Source: Lithobates sylvaticus
Lineage: Eukaryota > Chordata > Amphibia > Anura > Ranidae
Assembly: GCA_028564925.1 (NCBI GenBank)
Contig: CM053029.1
Coordinates: 30,714,438-30,778,437 of the forward strand
DNA length: 64,000 nucleotides
Reading direction: 5' to 3'
This document shows positions 1 to 11,850 of this stretch, in pieces; the first letter of the stretch is position 1, and the number at the start of each line of letters is the position of its first letter. The translations under genes and the position numbers were made by a program. Below the pieces are notes generated by a model, which was not told the DNA's origin, did no database searches, and saw only the letters and a list, made by a program, of their open reading frames with translations.

Positions 1-432
1 CCTTAGGTGAACATGCTGGCTTGCGGGACCCAAAAGGGACCGGTACATCAGCAGAGGAATCTGCTGGCTCCTGATCTTCAGGGAATCACGCACAGCTGTG
101 ATAAGTGCTCCAACAAGCGCTTTGTCGCGCCCGGACCCGGACGGGGACTCATCCTCCGGTCCGAAACAGCCATGGTCAGCGTCATCTGACAAGACAGAAC
201 AGGGGTCACCAGCCTCAGCAGGACCCGAGTCTGCGTCAGCGCTCTCCCCAGAGGACGGGGGTGGGGGCAGGGGCCTCTTTAGTGCACCTTCTTCCCACGC
301 ACCGCCTCCATCTTGGCAACGAGTAAATTGAGGACCGCCGTCAGGGTGTCCATGGGTACTGCGCAATCTGCAGGTGACCCGCTTACAATTGCCTGGATTC
401 CGGGGGAAGAAACACCAGTTTCTGAAGCCATG
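1..432 (-). mobile_element. Retroelement ORF1 N-terminal fragment (family unresolved)
   Basis: On the minus strand a methionine codon near 432 opens a frame beginning MASETGVSSPGIQAIV. Further on, the strand encodes a low-complexity acidic, serine- and proline-rich stretch and then a helix-like segment containing LVGALITAVRDSL, running off the window edge. Such a segment after a disordered acidic region resembles the ORF1/Gag start of L1/Tx1-type or DIRS-type retroelements of amphibians. The copy looks old and is not one continuous frame. The C-terminal part lies outside the window, so the family cannot be settled. Confidence 0.4.
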
Positions 433-1450
433 CTGACCCTATCCTGTCTGCCACCCGAAGTGGACTTAGGACAGTGACAGTCCCGCCCTCCTTGCCACCG
501 CTGACTGAGGGGCTCTTTCCGCCGGACTCACCACCCTGAGGAGTTCTGCGCTGTCCACAAGTAGTGCCTGTAGTCCCTGAGTGCTCCCAAGTGCAGAGGA
601 AACAAAAACTGTGTCTGTGTCAGCTGCTAGAATGAGTGCTAAAAGGTTCTAGAAATGTGCTTTAGCTTCAATAAAATGGCTGCCCAGCGTCCAGTACACA
701 GACAGGAAACACAGGGAAAATGGCTGTGAGCGCACACGAGTCATGCTGCTGCTAGAGAACACTGAGAACGTGTTCAGACTTCCAGAAAATGGCCGCCAGT
801 GTCCTGAATAGGAGATCACTTGGAAAATGGCCGCTGGAGTCCAGGAAGGCAATCTGCCCTTGCCCACACCTAAAATGGCCGCCAGCAGCTCCATGAGGTA
901 CAGAAAGCAAAGATGATAGCAGAAACACAGCACCGCACCAGACCACAGCAGATCCTCACAGGCACCTTCCGGGAGCATAACCCACAGAACCCAGGACACC
1001 CCCAGCCAGCCAGCATCTCAGGTGAGAGCCCACAAAGATCCCTGTATATACAGACATACACCGCTCAGCAGCCACATGCAGCACCCCACCAGGGAGGGGG
1101 GGGGAGGGAAGATAGGGACTGGAGAGGTTAGAGAGGGAGGAGAGGAACCTCCGAATCGACCTCCCAGGGAATGCCCAGCTGCTCAGCCCCACCGAGGCAG
1201 GGAGAGCTGTACTTACCAGTCCTGAAGAGCTGGGAGACATTCCACTGCAGAACTACTCACTAATCAGTATAGGGTAGCTGCTAGGCCTCGGCATACTGTG
1301 ACTCAGACATCAGTAGCCCGGTCATATGTACGCCCCGGAGCATAAAAGCTCACCGACCACCTCTGGAGCTGAGGTTTCGTCGTGGCCTGCCGAGCCGTAG
1401 CTGCGACCTGCACACGCTCGATGGCCAGACTGGGGAGACTACAAGGATAA
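433..1450 (-). promoter_or_regulatory. Leader/promoter of the minus-strand retroelement with five YY1-like motifs
   Basis: This kilobase lies directly upstream of the minus-strand ORF1 start. Five copies of AAAATGGC(C/T)G(C/T), written on the plus strand, occur at 673-684, 717-728, 786-797, 824-835 and 872-883. Their core ATGGC matches the YY1 consensus AAGATGGCGGC. YY1 sites in the 5' leader are established for mammalian L1. The clustering and shared flanking A-run suggest a repeated regulatory unit rather than chance. No long coding frame is credible here. Confidence 0.4.
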
Positions 1451-1774
1451 GAGTATCCAGCCTGTCACCCAGCCGGCTGTTGATAGTAGAACACAGGATC
1501 AGTCATCTTGCGCAAAAAGCCAAGCTTCTGCATAAAAAAAACACGGACCGATGGGCCCGCAGGGTTCCTAGGTCTTTCTCCTTTACTAGGCAAAAAAAAA
1601 CTGAGGTCTGTCTGCAGACAGGGGGGTTGTTACCCAAGGGACCGCCCCCTGGGCGGAACTAAGAGTTCTGAGTGTTGTATTACAACTATGCCTAGTATTC
1701 TCCTAGTGATAAGGCTAACAACCCATTTGTTACAGAGAGGAGCTGTGTCGGTCGGTGAATATATATAAGATTTA
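1451..1774. other. Unassigned stretch
   Basis: No gene is supported. The stretch has several A-runs, a self-complementary segment near 1,640-1,655 (CCCAAGGGACCGCCCCCTGGG) and an AT-rich end (GAATATATATAAG) just before the satellite begins. It may be the edge of another repeat. Confidence 0.3.
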
Positions 1775-3746
1775 GAGGTTACATTACCAAACCTATCCAA
1801 GAGGTTTTATGCGATTCGGTGTTCCACAAGGCAAACTAGGAACATTAAGCTTGATTTTTGGGGAGCTTAATGTGGCTTAATGTACAAAAAAGACCTTAAA
1901 TGTTATCCAATTTCCCCCAAACTTTACACAATAGAAGACTGTATCCATGCCAAAATATTCTGAAAATTACAGCTCATTTGGTTAATCACACCAAAAGTTA
2001 TTCACGTTAAGCTATATTTTACAATACTAAAACATTTAATGTGAAAATGGCTTAATGTAGCTTAACGTGTAATAAAGTGTTTAAACCTCAATCAATTGCC
2101 CTGAAACTTTGCACAGCCTAAGATCTCAACTTCCCAAACCCATCCGAGAAGTTTCATGCGATTCGGTGTTCCACAAGGCAAACTAGGCACGTTAAGCTTG
2201 TTTTTTTAGAGAGCTTAACGTACAAAAAAGACCTTAAATGTTAACCAATTTCCCCCAAACGTCACACAATAGAAGACTCTATCCATGCCAATGTATTCTG
2301 AAAGTTTCAGCTGATTTGGTTAATCACACCAAAAGTTATTCACGTTAAGCTATATTTCACAATGCTAAAACATTTAATGTGAAAATGGCTTAATGTAGCT
2401 TAATGTAGCTTAATGTAGCTTAACGTGTAATAAAGTGCCTAAACCTCAATCGATTTCCCTGAAACTTTGCACAGCCCAAGATCTCAACTTACCAAACCTA
2501 TCCAAGAGGTTTCATGCGATTCGGTGTCCCACAAGGCAAACTAGGAACATTAAGCTTGATTTTTGGGGAGCTTAATGTGGCTTAATGTACAAAAAAGACC
2601 TTAAATGTTATCCAATTTCCCCCAAACTTTACACAATAGAAGACTGTATCCATGCCAAAATATTCTGAAAATTTCAGCTCATTTGGTTAATCACACCAAA
2701 AGTTATTCACGTTAAGCTATATTTTACAATACTAAAACATTTAATGTGAAAATGGCTTAATGTAGCTTAATGTGTAATAAAGTGCCTAAATCTCAATCAA
2801 TTGCCCTGAAACTTTGCACAGCTTAAGATCTCGACTTCCCAAACCCATCCGAGAAGTTTCATGCGATTCAGTGTTCCACAAGGCAAACTAGGCACGTTAA
2901 GCTTGTTCTTTGGAGAGCTTAACGTACAAAAAAGACCTTAAATGTTAACCAATTTCCCCCAAACTTCACACAATAGAAGACTCTATCCATGCCAACATAT
3001 TCTGACACTTTCAGCTGATTTGGTTAATCACACCAAAAGTTATTCACGTTAAGCTATATTTCACAATGCTAAAACATTAAATGTGAAAATGGCTTAATGT
3101 AGCTTAACGTGTAATAAAGTGCCTAAACCTCAATCAATTGCCCTGAAACTTTGCACAGCCCACGATCTCAACTTCCCAAATCCATCCGAGAAGTCTCATG
3201 CGATTCGGTGTTCCACAAGGCAAACTAGGGACATTAAGCTTGATTTTTGGAGAGCTTAATGTGGCTTAACGTACAAAAAAGACCTTAAATGTTAACCAAT
3301 TTCCCTGAGACTTCACACAATAGAATACTCTATACTTGCCAAAATATTCTGAACATGTCAGCTCATTTGGTTAATCACACCAAAATGGATTCAAGTTAAG
3401 CTATATTTTACAATACTAAAACATTTAATGTGAAAATGGCTTAATGTAGCTTAACGTGTAATAAAGTGCCTAAACCTCAATAGATTGTCCGGAAACTTTG
3501 CACAGCCTAAGATCTCAACTTTCAAAACCCATCTGAGAAGTTTCATGCGATTCGGTGTTCCACAAGGCAAACTAGGAACATTAAGCTTGATTTTTGGGGA
3601 GCTTAATGTGGCTTAACATACAAAAAATACCTTAAATGTTAACCAATTTCCCCTAAACTTCACACAATAGAAGACTCTATCCATGCCAACATATTCTGAA
3701 ACGTTTAGCTGATTTGGTTAATCACACCAAAAGTTATTCACGTTAA

Positions 3747-4208
3747 AGTGGGGTTGCGGTCAAAAAAAAAGGGGCTTAAAAATCATAAAAAAAATAAATA
3801 AATAATTGGAAAAAAAAATTTTTTTTTACTCACCTCCAAATGCCTGTTGCTATGGGGTCCCTCGTAGTCTGCCACCTTCATTGCCCGGGCTAAACGTCAC
3901 TTCCCCCTCGGCGCCGCACAGTCATCTGGGACCTATCACGTGTCCCAGATGACTGAGCATCAAATCACGGCGCACGGCGCCGCTCGCGCATGTGCAGTGG
4001 GTGTCCGGCTGCGAAGCCATAGCCGGGTTCCCACATTAGGAATGCCGGCGCCGCGAGCGGCTCGTGGAACGAGGGGGGCCTCGTTCCCCCGCATCGCTGG
4101 ACCCTGGGACAGGTAAGTATCCAATTTTTAAAAGTCAGCAGCTGCAGTATTTGTAGCTGCTGACTTTTAAAAAAAATGTATTTCTTTTCCCCAGGACGGA
4201 GCTCCGCT
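3747..4208. mobile_element. Non-autonomous DNA transposon with TTAA target duplication (462 bp)
   Basis: TTAA flanks both sides (3,743-3,746 and 4,209-4,212). The ends AGTGGGGTTGC and, inverted, AGCGGAGCTCC form an imperfect terminal inverted repeat. Other satellite monomers read CACGTTAAGCTATATTT across the junction, so the empty site is present in the same array. The interior carries A-runs, GC-rich sequence and an inverted pair around GTCAGCAGCTGCAG. There is no transposase. TTAA duplication fits piggyBac or Kolobok mobilisation; PIF/Harbinger (three-base TAA) is an alternative. Confidence 0.85.
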
Positions 4209-4961
4209 TTAAGCTATATTTCACAATGCTAAAACATTTAATGTGAAAATGGCTTAATGTAGCTTAATGTAGCTTAACGTGTAATAAAGTGCCTAAACCT
4301 CAATTTATTGCCCAGAAACTTTGCACAGCCCAAGATCTCAACTTACCAAACCTATTCAAGAGGTTTCATGCGATTCGGTGTCCCACAAGGCAAACTAGGA
4401 ACATTAAGCTTGATTTTTGGGGAGCTTAATGTGGCTTAACGTACAGAAAATACCTTAAATATTATCCAATTTCCACCAAACTTTACACAATAGAAGACTC
4501 TATCCATGCCAACACATTCTGAAAATTTCAGCTCATTTGGTTAATCACACCAAAAGTTATTCACGTTAAGCTATATTTTACAATACTAAAACATTTAATG
4601 TGAAAATGGCTTAATGTAGCTTAACGTGTAATAAAGTGCCTAAACCTCAATCAATTGCCCTGAAACTTTGCACAGCTTACGATCTCAACTTCCCAAATCC
4701 ATCCGATAAGTTTCATGCGATTCGGTGTTCCACAAGGCAAACTAGGGACATTAAGCTTGATTTTTGGGGAGCTTAATGTGGCTTAACGTACAAAAAAGAC
4801 CTTAAATGTTAACCAATTTCCCCAAAACTTAATGCAATAGAAGACTCTATACATGCCAACATATTCTGAAAGTTTGAGCTGATTTGGTTAATCACAACAA
4901 AAGTTATTCACATTAAGCTATATTTTACAATGCTAAAACATTTAATGTGAAAATGGCTTAA

Positions 4962-5757
4962 CCACTTGCCGACCGGCGCACGACGATGTATGTAGACAGA
5001 ATGGCACGGACAGGCATAAGGGCGTACAGGTAGAGGGATACCCGCGATCGCCTCACAGGAAGGCTGAACGGGGAGATGCGAAAATAAACAGCATCTCCCC
5101 GTTCTGCCTAGCAACTAGTGACGCCGATCTCTGCTCCCTGTGATTGGAGCAGAGATCAGCATTCACTAGCTGACAGCCACGCCCCCCCACAGTAAGAAAC
5201 ACACCTCTAGGCACACTTAACCCCTACACTGCCACCTAGTGGTTAACACCTTCACTGCCAGTGTCATTTACACAGGAATCAATGCACTGATTGCTGTATA
5301 AATGACAATGGTCCCAAAAATGTGTCAAAAATGTCCGATGTGTCCGCCATAATGTCGCAGTGACAATAAAAATCGCTGATCACCGCCATTACTAATAAAA
5401 GAAAATGATTATTAAAAATGCTATAAAACTATCCCCTATCTTGTAAACGCTATAACGTCTCGAAGAATACGTATCGGCCTAAACTGAGGGAAAAAAAAGT
5501 TCTTTTATATATTTTTGGGGATATTTATTATAGCAAAAAATAAAAAAGAATGCGTTTTTTTCAAAATTGTCGCTCTTTATTGTTTATAGCGCAAAAAATA
5601 AAAAACACAGGGGTGATCAAATACCACCAAAAGAAAGCTCTATTTTGTTTGGGAGCCACGTCGCACAACTGCGCAATTGTCAGTTAAAGCGACGCAGTGC
5701 CGAATCGCAAAAAGGGGCCTGGTCCTTTGGCTGCAAATTGGTCCGGTCTGAAAGTGG
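4962..5757. mobile_element. TTAA-flanked palindromic-end element (796 bp)
   Basis: The ends CCACTTGCCGACC and GTCTGAAAGTGG are flanked by TTAA at 4,958-4,961 and 5,758-5,761. The undisrupted satellite reads GGCTTAATGTAGC. Inside are a hairpin formed by CGGGGAGATGC and GCATCTCCCCG (about 5,070-5,102), and a block seen in every member of this family in the window: ACCACCAAAAGAAAGCTCTA, TTTATAGCGCAAAAAATAAA and GTTAAAGCGACGCAGTGC. It has no coding region and belongs to the same family as the elements at 8,171, 9,595, 42,315 and 62,457. Confidence 0.88.
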
Positions 5758-5905
5758 TTAATGTAGCTTAACGTGTAATAAAGTGCCTAAACCTCAATCA
5801 ATTGCCCTGAAACTTTGCACAGCCTAAGATCTCAACTCCCCAAACCTATTCAAGAATTCCAGATCATTTGGTAAATCACCCCAAAAGTTATTCACCATTT
5901 TTTTA

Positions 5906-5979
5906 CAATCCTTAACCAGTTGCAGACTTTGGGTGCATTAGACACGCCCAAAAACATGTCATTAATGTACACAGGTCAT
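5906..5979. other. Short TTAA-family flank before a hAT insertion
   Basis: It begins CTTAACCAGTTGCAGACTTTG, resembling the CCACTTGC start of TTAA-family elements, and is cut by the hAT element starting at 5,980. The matching right part would begin at 7,734. No gene is seen. Confidence 0.4.
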
Positions 5980-6255
5980 CAGTGGCGTAACTAGAACCCT
6001 CAGGGCCCCGATGCAAGAAACCATGGAGGGCCCCCCCCCCGACCTCCGGACAAAGCTCTTTACTCCGAGCCCGATGTTGGAACACCAGGGCCCGGTCACA
6101 AGTGGGTGGCTGCATATAAAGGAACCGATTTCTTCATTTTTATATAAAAACACACACATATATATATACACACACACAAAAACCAGTGACAGCTGGTGCC
6201 CCAAATTTTTAGGGGGGCGCAAGCAAACTGAAAAATTCAGAAATAAAAACATCAA

Positions 6256-6440
6256 TTGCAGCCACTGTACCATCAAACGCCACCACTGTGCCATCAAATG
6301 TCGCCACTGCGCCCATCAAATGCAGCCACTGTACCATCAAACGCCACCACTGTGCCCATCAAATGCCGCCGCTGTGCCATCAAATGCCGCCACTGTGCCA
6401 TCAAATGCTGCCACTGTGCCATCAAATGCCGCCGCTGTGA
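6256..6440 (+). repeat. Minisatellite, unit about 20-22 bp (GCCATCAAATGCCGCCACTGT)
   Basis: About nine units of the form GCCACTGTGCCATCAAATGCC are present. It is the same sequence family as the array at 48,667-52,927 although it lies inside a different hAT-type element. It has no coding role. Confidence 0.88.
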
Positions 6441-6896
6441 ATCCCCACCGCCCACTCGCACACCCACACACATGCATGCACACCCCCACACATATGCATG
6501 CACCCCCCCCCACACACACACACACCCTCACACACACACATGCATGCACACCCCCACACACATGCATGCACACACATGCACACAGGGCTGGTGCAAGGAT
6601 TTTTGACACCCTAGGCGAAACCTAATTTTGCCGCCCCCTTTGACTCCACCCCCTTTGCCCTGCCCATGTATACCCCACCTTTTTATAGATTGCTACCATT
6701 TTGGGGGGGCAGAGTCAGTCATTGAGCCTGGAGGTGGTGGGGGGGCATTGGTACGGCGCCCCTGACTGATGTGTGCTCTAGGCCGGCCATGTACATAGGG
6801 ATATGTACACAGATAATCAAGGCACCTATCAGTGCCCATGGGCACTGAGTGCCACCCCCATCAGTGCAACCTATCAATGGGAACACCTCATAATGG

Positions 6897-7190
6897 GCAC
6901 ATCAGGTGTACAGACCCAGGAACTCAGCACAGGGATGGTGGGAACCCCTCATACTGGGCACAGCGGGGGTACAGACCCGGGAACTCAGCACAGGGATGGT
7001 GGGAACCCCTCATACTGGGCACAGCGGGGGTACAGACCTGGGAACTCAGCACAGGGATGGTGGGAACCCCTCATACTGGGCACAGCGGGGGTACAGACCC
7101 GGGCCCTCAGCACAGGGATGGTGGGAACCCCTCATACTGGGCACAGCGGGTGTACAGACCCGGGACCTCAGCACAGGGATGGTGGGAACG
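6897..7190 (+). repeat. Tandem repeat, unit 61 bp, nearly five copies
   Basis: The landmark CAGCGGGGGTACAGACC recurs at about 6,961, 7,022, 7,083 and 7,144, a spacing of 61 bp. Units are almost identical, so the expansion is recent. The array ends in a G-run of about a dozen bases near 7,190-7,204. It produces open frames in several phases that should not be annotated as genes. Confidence 0.92.
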
Positions 7191-7733
7191 GGGGGGGGGG
7201 GGGGCGCATTTACTAGAACTGATTGTCTGTATTTTCTTCCTGCAGCTGCTGACTGCTGGTGGAAGGGAGAGTTTTCCAGGGTGGTCACCAGCAGAGGAAA
7301 CATAAAGAGAGCAGACACACTGACCACCCTGCACGGCACTGATATCAGTTATAGCATTGTGTAGCTGGACACTAATCACTCACCCACATCCTCTGCTTCC
7401 AATCCAACATGATGCACACCCCACCCCCCACCCACCCCCACACACACACACACACCCCCACATACAGTAGATAGTCTTTTTTTAAAAAACGGCAGACATT
7501 TACCTTCTTCCTGCCGGTACTGCACTGTAGGGGGAGACAAAGAGCACAGCACAGCACACGAGGTATGTGAGGAGCTCCCTGCACAGATTACAATTCGGCT
7601 GACGATCGGGGAGCTCCTCACAGCCTCCCCTCCTATCAACGAGTACTTGGGGGCCTCAAAGGCCCCCTGCAGCAAGGGGCCCGGTCGCCATGGCGATCTT
7701 GGCGACCCCTATAATTCCGCCACTGCAGGTCAT

Positions 7734-8170
7734 GTCTAGTACCTCCAGTCCTTCTGCTCTGCTGCTGGGACCCTTCCCTGTCTCTGTACCCAACAATTCA
7801 GCAGGAACTGTCTAAAAATTGAAGCAGGCTGGCAATGTTTATCAACAACCACATCACAGAAAGTTACATTGAAACATTGTATCAATTGTAACTTTCTGTG
7901 TTTTGCATTCACAGATCAAAGGGATGAACTTCGATTTGAAGGTGAAGAGAGTTAAAGGAACCTTGACATGTAAATAAAACATTTTTCTTTCTAATTAAAT
8001 GTTCCTCTGTTGAACTCCTTATTAACCCTTTAGTTTTCTTTAATCAGCACTGATTAACTCTATATTCTCCTTCTCTATTGAATTGTAATTTTCCTGGTGA
8101 TTTTTTCTTTTCTATTTTATTAACTAATAGTTAAGCTTTTTTTCATTTTTTTGTTTGCTTTGCTTATTAA
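7734..8170. other. Unassigned stretch with a perfect hairpin
   Basis: No gene is seen. CACAGAAAGTTACA (7,855-7,868) pairs with TGTAACTTTCTGTG (7,887-7,900) across an 18-base loop. The stretch ends in AT-rich sequence and a TTAA (8,167-8,170) that borders the next element. Confidence 0.6.
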
Positions 8171-9180
8171 CTACTTCAGCCCCGGACCAATTGGCAGCCA
8201 AAGGACCAGGCCCCTTTTTGCAATTCGGCACTGCGTCGCTTTAACTAACAATTGCGCGGTCATGCGACGTGGCCCAAAAACAAAATTGGCGTCCTTTTTT
8301 TCCCACAAATAGAGCTTTCTTTTGGTGGTATTTGATCGCCCCTGCGGTTTTTATTTTTTGCGCTATAAACAAAAATAGAGCGACAATTTTGAAAAACATG
8401 CAATATTTTTTACTTTTTGCTATAATAAATATCCCCAAAAAATATATAAAAAAACATTTTTTTTCCTCAGTTTAGGCCGATACGTATTCTTCTACATATT
8501 TTTGGTAAAAAAAAATCGCAATTAGCGATTATTGATTAGTTTACGCAAAAGTTATAGCGTTTACAAAATAGGGGATAGTTTTATAGCATTTTTATTATAT
8601 ATTTTTTTTTTTTTATTAGTAATGGCGGCGATCAGCGATTTTTATTGTGACTGCGACATTTTGGCGGACACATCGGACATTTTTGACACATTTTTGGGAC
8701 ATTTGTCATTTATACAGCAATCACTGCTATTTAAATAGCACTGATTCCTATGTAAATGACAGCTGTAGTTAGGGGGTTAACCACTAGGGGGCGGGGAGGA
8801 GTCAGTGTGACGTGTTGTGTTTTTTTTTTACAGTAGGGGGGCGTGGCTGTACGTCTGACGTCATTGATCGGCGTTCTTGATGACAGGGAACCGCCGATCA
8901 CTGACAGTCAGTGTAGGAAGCGCGGGGAGAGGTTTGTTTACATAGACCTCTCCCCGTTCTTCAGCTCCGTAACCCGATCGCGGGATACCAGCGGCGATCG
9001 GGTCCGCTGGTCCCGCGGCGGGGGTCACGGAGCTCCCGACCGGGTCGCGAGCGCGCCGCTAGCGCGCCGCTAGCGGCGCGACCCACAGGCAGGCACATGC
9101 ACGATCACGTACAGGTACGTGATTCTGCCTGCCCGTGCCATTCTGCTGACGTAAATATGCAGTGGCCGGTCGGGAAGCGG
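8171..9180. mobile_element. TTAA-flanked palindromic-end element (1,010 bp)
   Basis: It starts CTACTTCAGCCCCGG after TTAA (8,167-8,170) and ends GGTCGGGAAGCGG before TTAA (9,181-9,184). The left half carries the family block GTCGCTTTAAC, AGAGCTTTCTTTTGGTGG and TTTTTGCGCTATAAAC. The right part is GC-rich, with a hairpin pairing CGGGGAGAGGT with ACCTCTCCCCG (about 8,923-8,958) and a palindromic GCGCCGCTAGCGC run near 9,050-9,078. No transposase is present. Confidence 0.85.
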
Positions 9181-9594
9181 TTAAAAATGTTGACACCTTT
9201 TTACATATATATATACCGAAAAAAATAAAAAAAATGCCTTCTGTTTAATTTTATTACACTTAATTGTCTAAGGATTGCAAAAAAAAATTATTGTTGCAGG
9301 ACAATATTCACAAAAGGAAAGCCTTGTTTGTCCTTAAAAAAAAAATGCATGTATTACGTTGTTATCTTAAGGGGTTAGGCAAGCTCAAGCTCAACTCGAG
9401 CTGTGGTGAAACTACAAATCCCATCATGCCTCTAGGAGTCATGCCTGTGATTGTCAGGGTCTTGCAATGTCATCGCTGGATCTAGATGGGAATCAGCATA
9501 GTGTTAGGGTGGCTGCTGCACACAGAAGGCTTTTTATCTTAATGCATAGAATGCATTAAGATAAATAAACCTTCTGACTTTAAAATCCCTTTAA
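9181..9594. other. Unassigned stretch with a long hairpin
   Basis: No gene is seen. CAGAAGGCTTTTTATCTTAA (from 9,523) and its near-perfect inverted copy ending at 9,576 form a hairpin with arms of about 25 bp and a tiny loop, the form typical of a small palindromic MITE. ACTACAAATCCCATCATGCC near 9,410-9,430 looks like part of another dispersed repeat. Confidence 0.5.
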
Positions 9595-10566
9595 ACGCTT
9601 CAGCCCTGGAAGATTTTACCCCCTTCCTGACCAGAGCACTTTTTACAATTTGGCACTGCGTCGCTTTAACTGACAATTGCGTGGTCGTGCGATGTTGTAC
9701 CCAAACAAAATTTGCATCCTTTTTTTTTCCACAAGTAGAGCTTTCTTTTGGTGGCATTTGATCACCTCTGCGGTTTTTATTTTTTGCGCTATAAACCAAA
9801 AAATGTGCGACAAGTTTGAAAAAAATGCAATATTTTTTACTTTTTTCTATAATAAATATTCTCCAAAAATATATAAAAAAACTATTTTTTTCCTCAGTTT
9901 AGGCCGATACTTATTCTTCAACATATTTTTGGTAAAAAAAATAACAATAAGTGTTTATTGATTGGTTTGCGCAAAAGTTATAGCGTCTACAAAATAGGGG
10001 ATAGTTTTATGGCATTTTTATTAATCTTTTTTTTTTACTAGTAATGGCAGCGATCAGCGATTTTTATCATGACTGCGACATTAAGGCGGATACATCGGAC
10101 AATTTTGACACATTTTTGGGACCATTGGCATTAATAAAGCGATCAGTGCTATAAAATTGCATTGATTACTGTAAAAATGTCACTGGCAGGGAAGGGGTTA
10201 ACCACTAGGGGGCGGGGAGGGGGTAAATGTATCCAGGGGGCGTGTTTCTAACTGTCTGAGGGCGTGGCTGTTTGTGACACCACACTGATCGCTGCTCCAG
10301 ATGACAGGGAGCAGATGATCACTGTGCTGTCATTAGGCAGAACAAGGAGATGCTGTTTACATCGGCATCTCCCCGTTCTTGAGCTCCGTGACACGATCGC
10401 GGGTATCCGCGCACTGATCGAGTCTGTGGGATCCGCGGGCACTGTCACGGAGCTGGCGGAGTGCACGTGGGCATGGCGGTAAAATCAAAGTAACGTACGG
10501 GTATGTTACTCTGCCCAGCCGTGCCATTCTGCCGACGTATATGTGCCGACAACGGTCGGCAAGTGG
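9595..10566. mobile_element. TTAA-flanked palindromic-end element (972 bp)
   Basis: Flanking TTAA lies at 9,591-9,594 and 10,567-10,570. The right end CGGTCGGCAAGTGG is the inverted form of the start of the element at 4,962. It has the same internal block and a hairpin formed by AAGAACGGGGAGATGC-type arms around 10,340-10,382. The satellite resumes immediately on the right, in inverted orientation. Confidence 0.83.
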
Positions 10567-10570
10567 TTAA

Positions 10571-11205
10571 GCCATTTTCACATTAAATGTTTTAGCATTG
10601 TAAAATATAGCTTACTGTGAATAACTTTTGGTGTGATTAATTGGTTAACATTTAAGGTCTTTTTTGTACGTTAAGCCACATTAAGCTTCCCAAAAATCAA
10701 GCTTAATGTCCCTAGTTTGCCTTGTGGAACACTGAATCGCATGAAATTTCTAGGATAGGTTTGGTAAGTTGAGATCTTGGGCTGTGCAAAGTTTCAGGGC
10801 AATTGATTGAGTTTTAGGCACTTTATTACACGTTAAGCTACATTAAGCCATTTCCACATTAAATGTTTTAGCATTGTAAAATATAGCTTAATGTTAATAA
10901 CTTTTGGCGTGTTTAACCAAATAAGCTGACATTTTTATAATATGTTGGCATGGATAGAGTCTTCTATTGTGTGAAGTTTGGGGGAAATTAGTTAACATTT
11001 AAGGTCTTTTTTGTACGTTAAGCTCCCCAAAAAACAAGCTTAATGTCTCTAATTTGCCTTGTGGAACACCAAATCGCATGGAAGTTCTTGGATAGGTTTG
11101 GGAAGTTGAGATCTTTGGCTGTGCAAAGTTTCAGGGCAATTGATTGAGGTTTAGGCACTTTATTACACGTTAAGCTACATTAAGCCATTTTCACATTAAA
11201 TGTTT
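10571..11205 (-). repeat. Satellite of the 1.8-5.9 kb type, inverted orientation
   Basis: Nearly two monomers appear as the reverse complement of the array at 1,775-5,905. For example, AGTTTCAGGGCAATTGATTGA and GCCTTGTGGAACAC occur at about 10,787 and 10,720, and again about 340 bp later. The orientation change between the two blocks implies an inversion, or an origin as part of a larger palindromic unit. Confidence 0.9.
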
Positions 11206-11850
11206 TAGTAAGTCCCCTGAAGTACTCACGGCCTATTTCATTTCTTGAGACCCTAACATGCCAGAAAAGTACAAATACCCCCCAAACAACCCCTTTTGGA
11301 AAGAAGACATCCCAAGGTATTTGTAAAGATGCATGGTGAGGTTTTTAAAGTTGTAATTTTTTCCCACAATTCTTTGCAAAATCAAGATTTTTTTTTTCAC
11401 AAAATTGTCATATTAGCAGGTTATTTCTCAAACACAGCATATGCATACCACAAATTACACCCCACAACACATTCTGCAGTTACTCCCGAGTATGGCAATA
11501 CCACATGTGTGAGACTTTTACACAGTGTGGCCACATACAGAGGCCCAACATGCAGGGAGCACCCAGGCCAATTCTGACATTTCTCTCCTACATGTAAAAA
11601 TCATAATTTATTTGCTAGAAAATTACATAGAACCCCAAAACATTATATAGGTTTTTTTAGAAAAGACCCTAGAAAATACAATGGTGGTCGTTTAAACTTT
11701 TTATCTTGCACGGTATTTGCACAGCAATCTTTCGAATTGCATTTTTTTGGGTAAAAACTGTTTTGTGCTTTTAAAAAAACAAAACACTAAGGTTAACCCA
11801 ATGTTTTTGCATAATGTGAAAGATGAAGTTATGCCGAGTAAATAGATACC

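Larger units (their letters stand above)
1775..5905 (+). repeat. Satellite array, monomer about 345-360 bp, interrupted by two insertions
   Basis: The same unit recurs in tandem. Landmarks are GATCTCAACTTCCCAAACC, CATGCGATTCGGTGTTCCAC, CACACAATAGAAGACTCTATC and GGCTTAATGTAGCTTAACG. Successive GATCTCAACT landmarks lie near 2,122, 2,481, 2,827, 3,164, 3,511, 4,337, 4,682 and 5,829, giving spacings of about 337-360 bp where no insertion intervenes. Each monomer is rich in TTAA and AAGCTTAA motifs. The array is broken by elements at 3,747-4,208 and 4,962-5,757, and neighbouring monomers supply the empty sites. No coding potential is seen. Confidence 0.93.
5980..7725. mobile_element. hAT-type non-autonomous transposon (1,746 bp) carrying three tandem arrays
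   Basis: The termini CAGTGGCGTAACTAG and, inverted, CAGTGGCGGAATTATAG form a short terminal inverted repeat of hAT type. A perfect 8-bp duplication CAGGTCAT flanks it (5,972-5,979 and 7,726-7,733), the hAT hallmark. There is no transposase. The interior holds a minisatellite (about 6,256-6,440), a CA/CATGCA-rich block (about 6,455-6,585) and a 61-bp array (about 6,897-7,190). The frames open across these arrays are not proteins. The minisatellite unit is the one that fills the much larger element starting at 48,289. Confidence 0.9.

Noticed and set aside
6011-6625. 204-codon plus-strand frame
   Set aside because: Runs through (CA)n, the minisatellite and hAT non-coding sequence; no recognisable domain.
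6803-7364. Three overlapping plus-strand frames of about 150 codons
   Set aside because: Each is a different phase of the same 61-bp tandem repeat.
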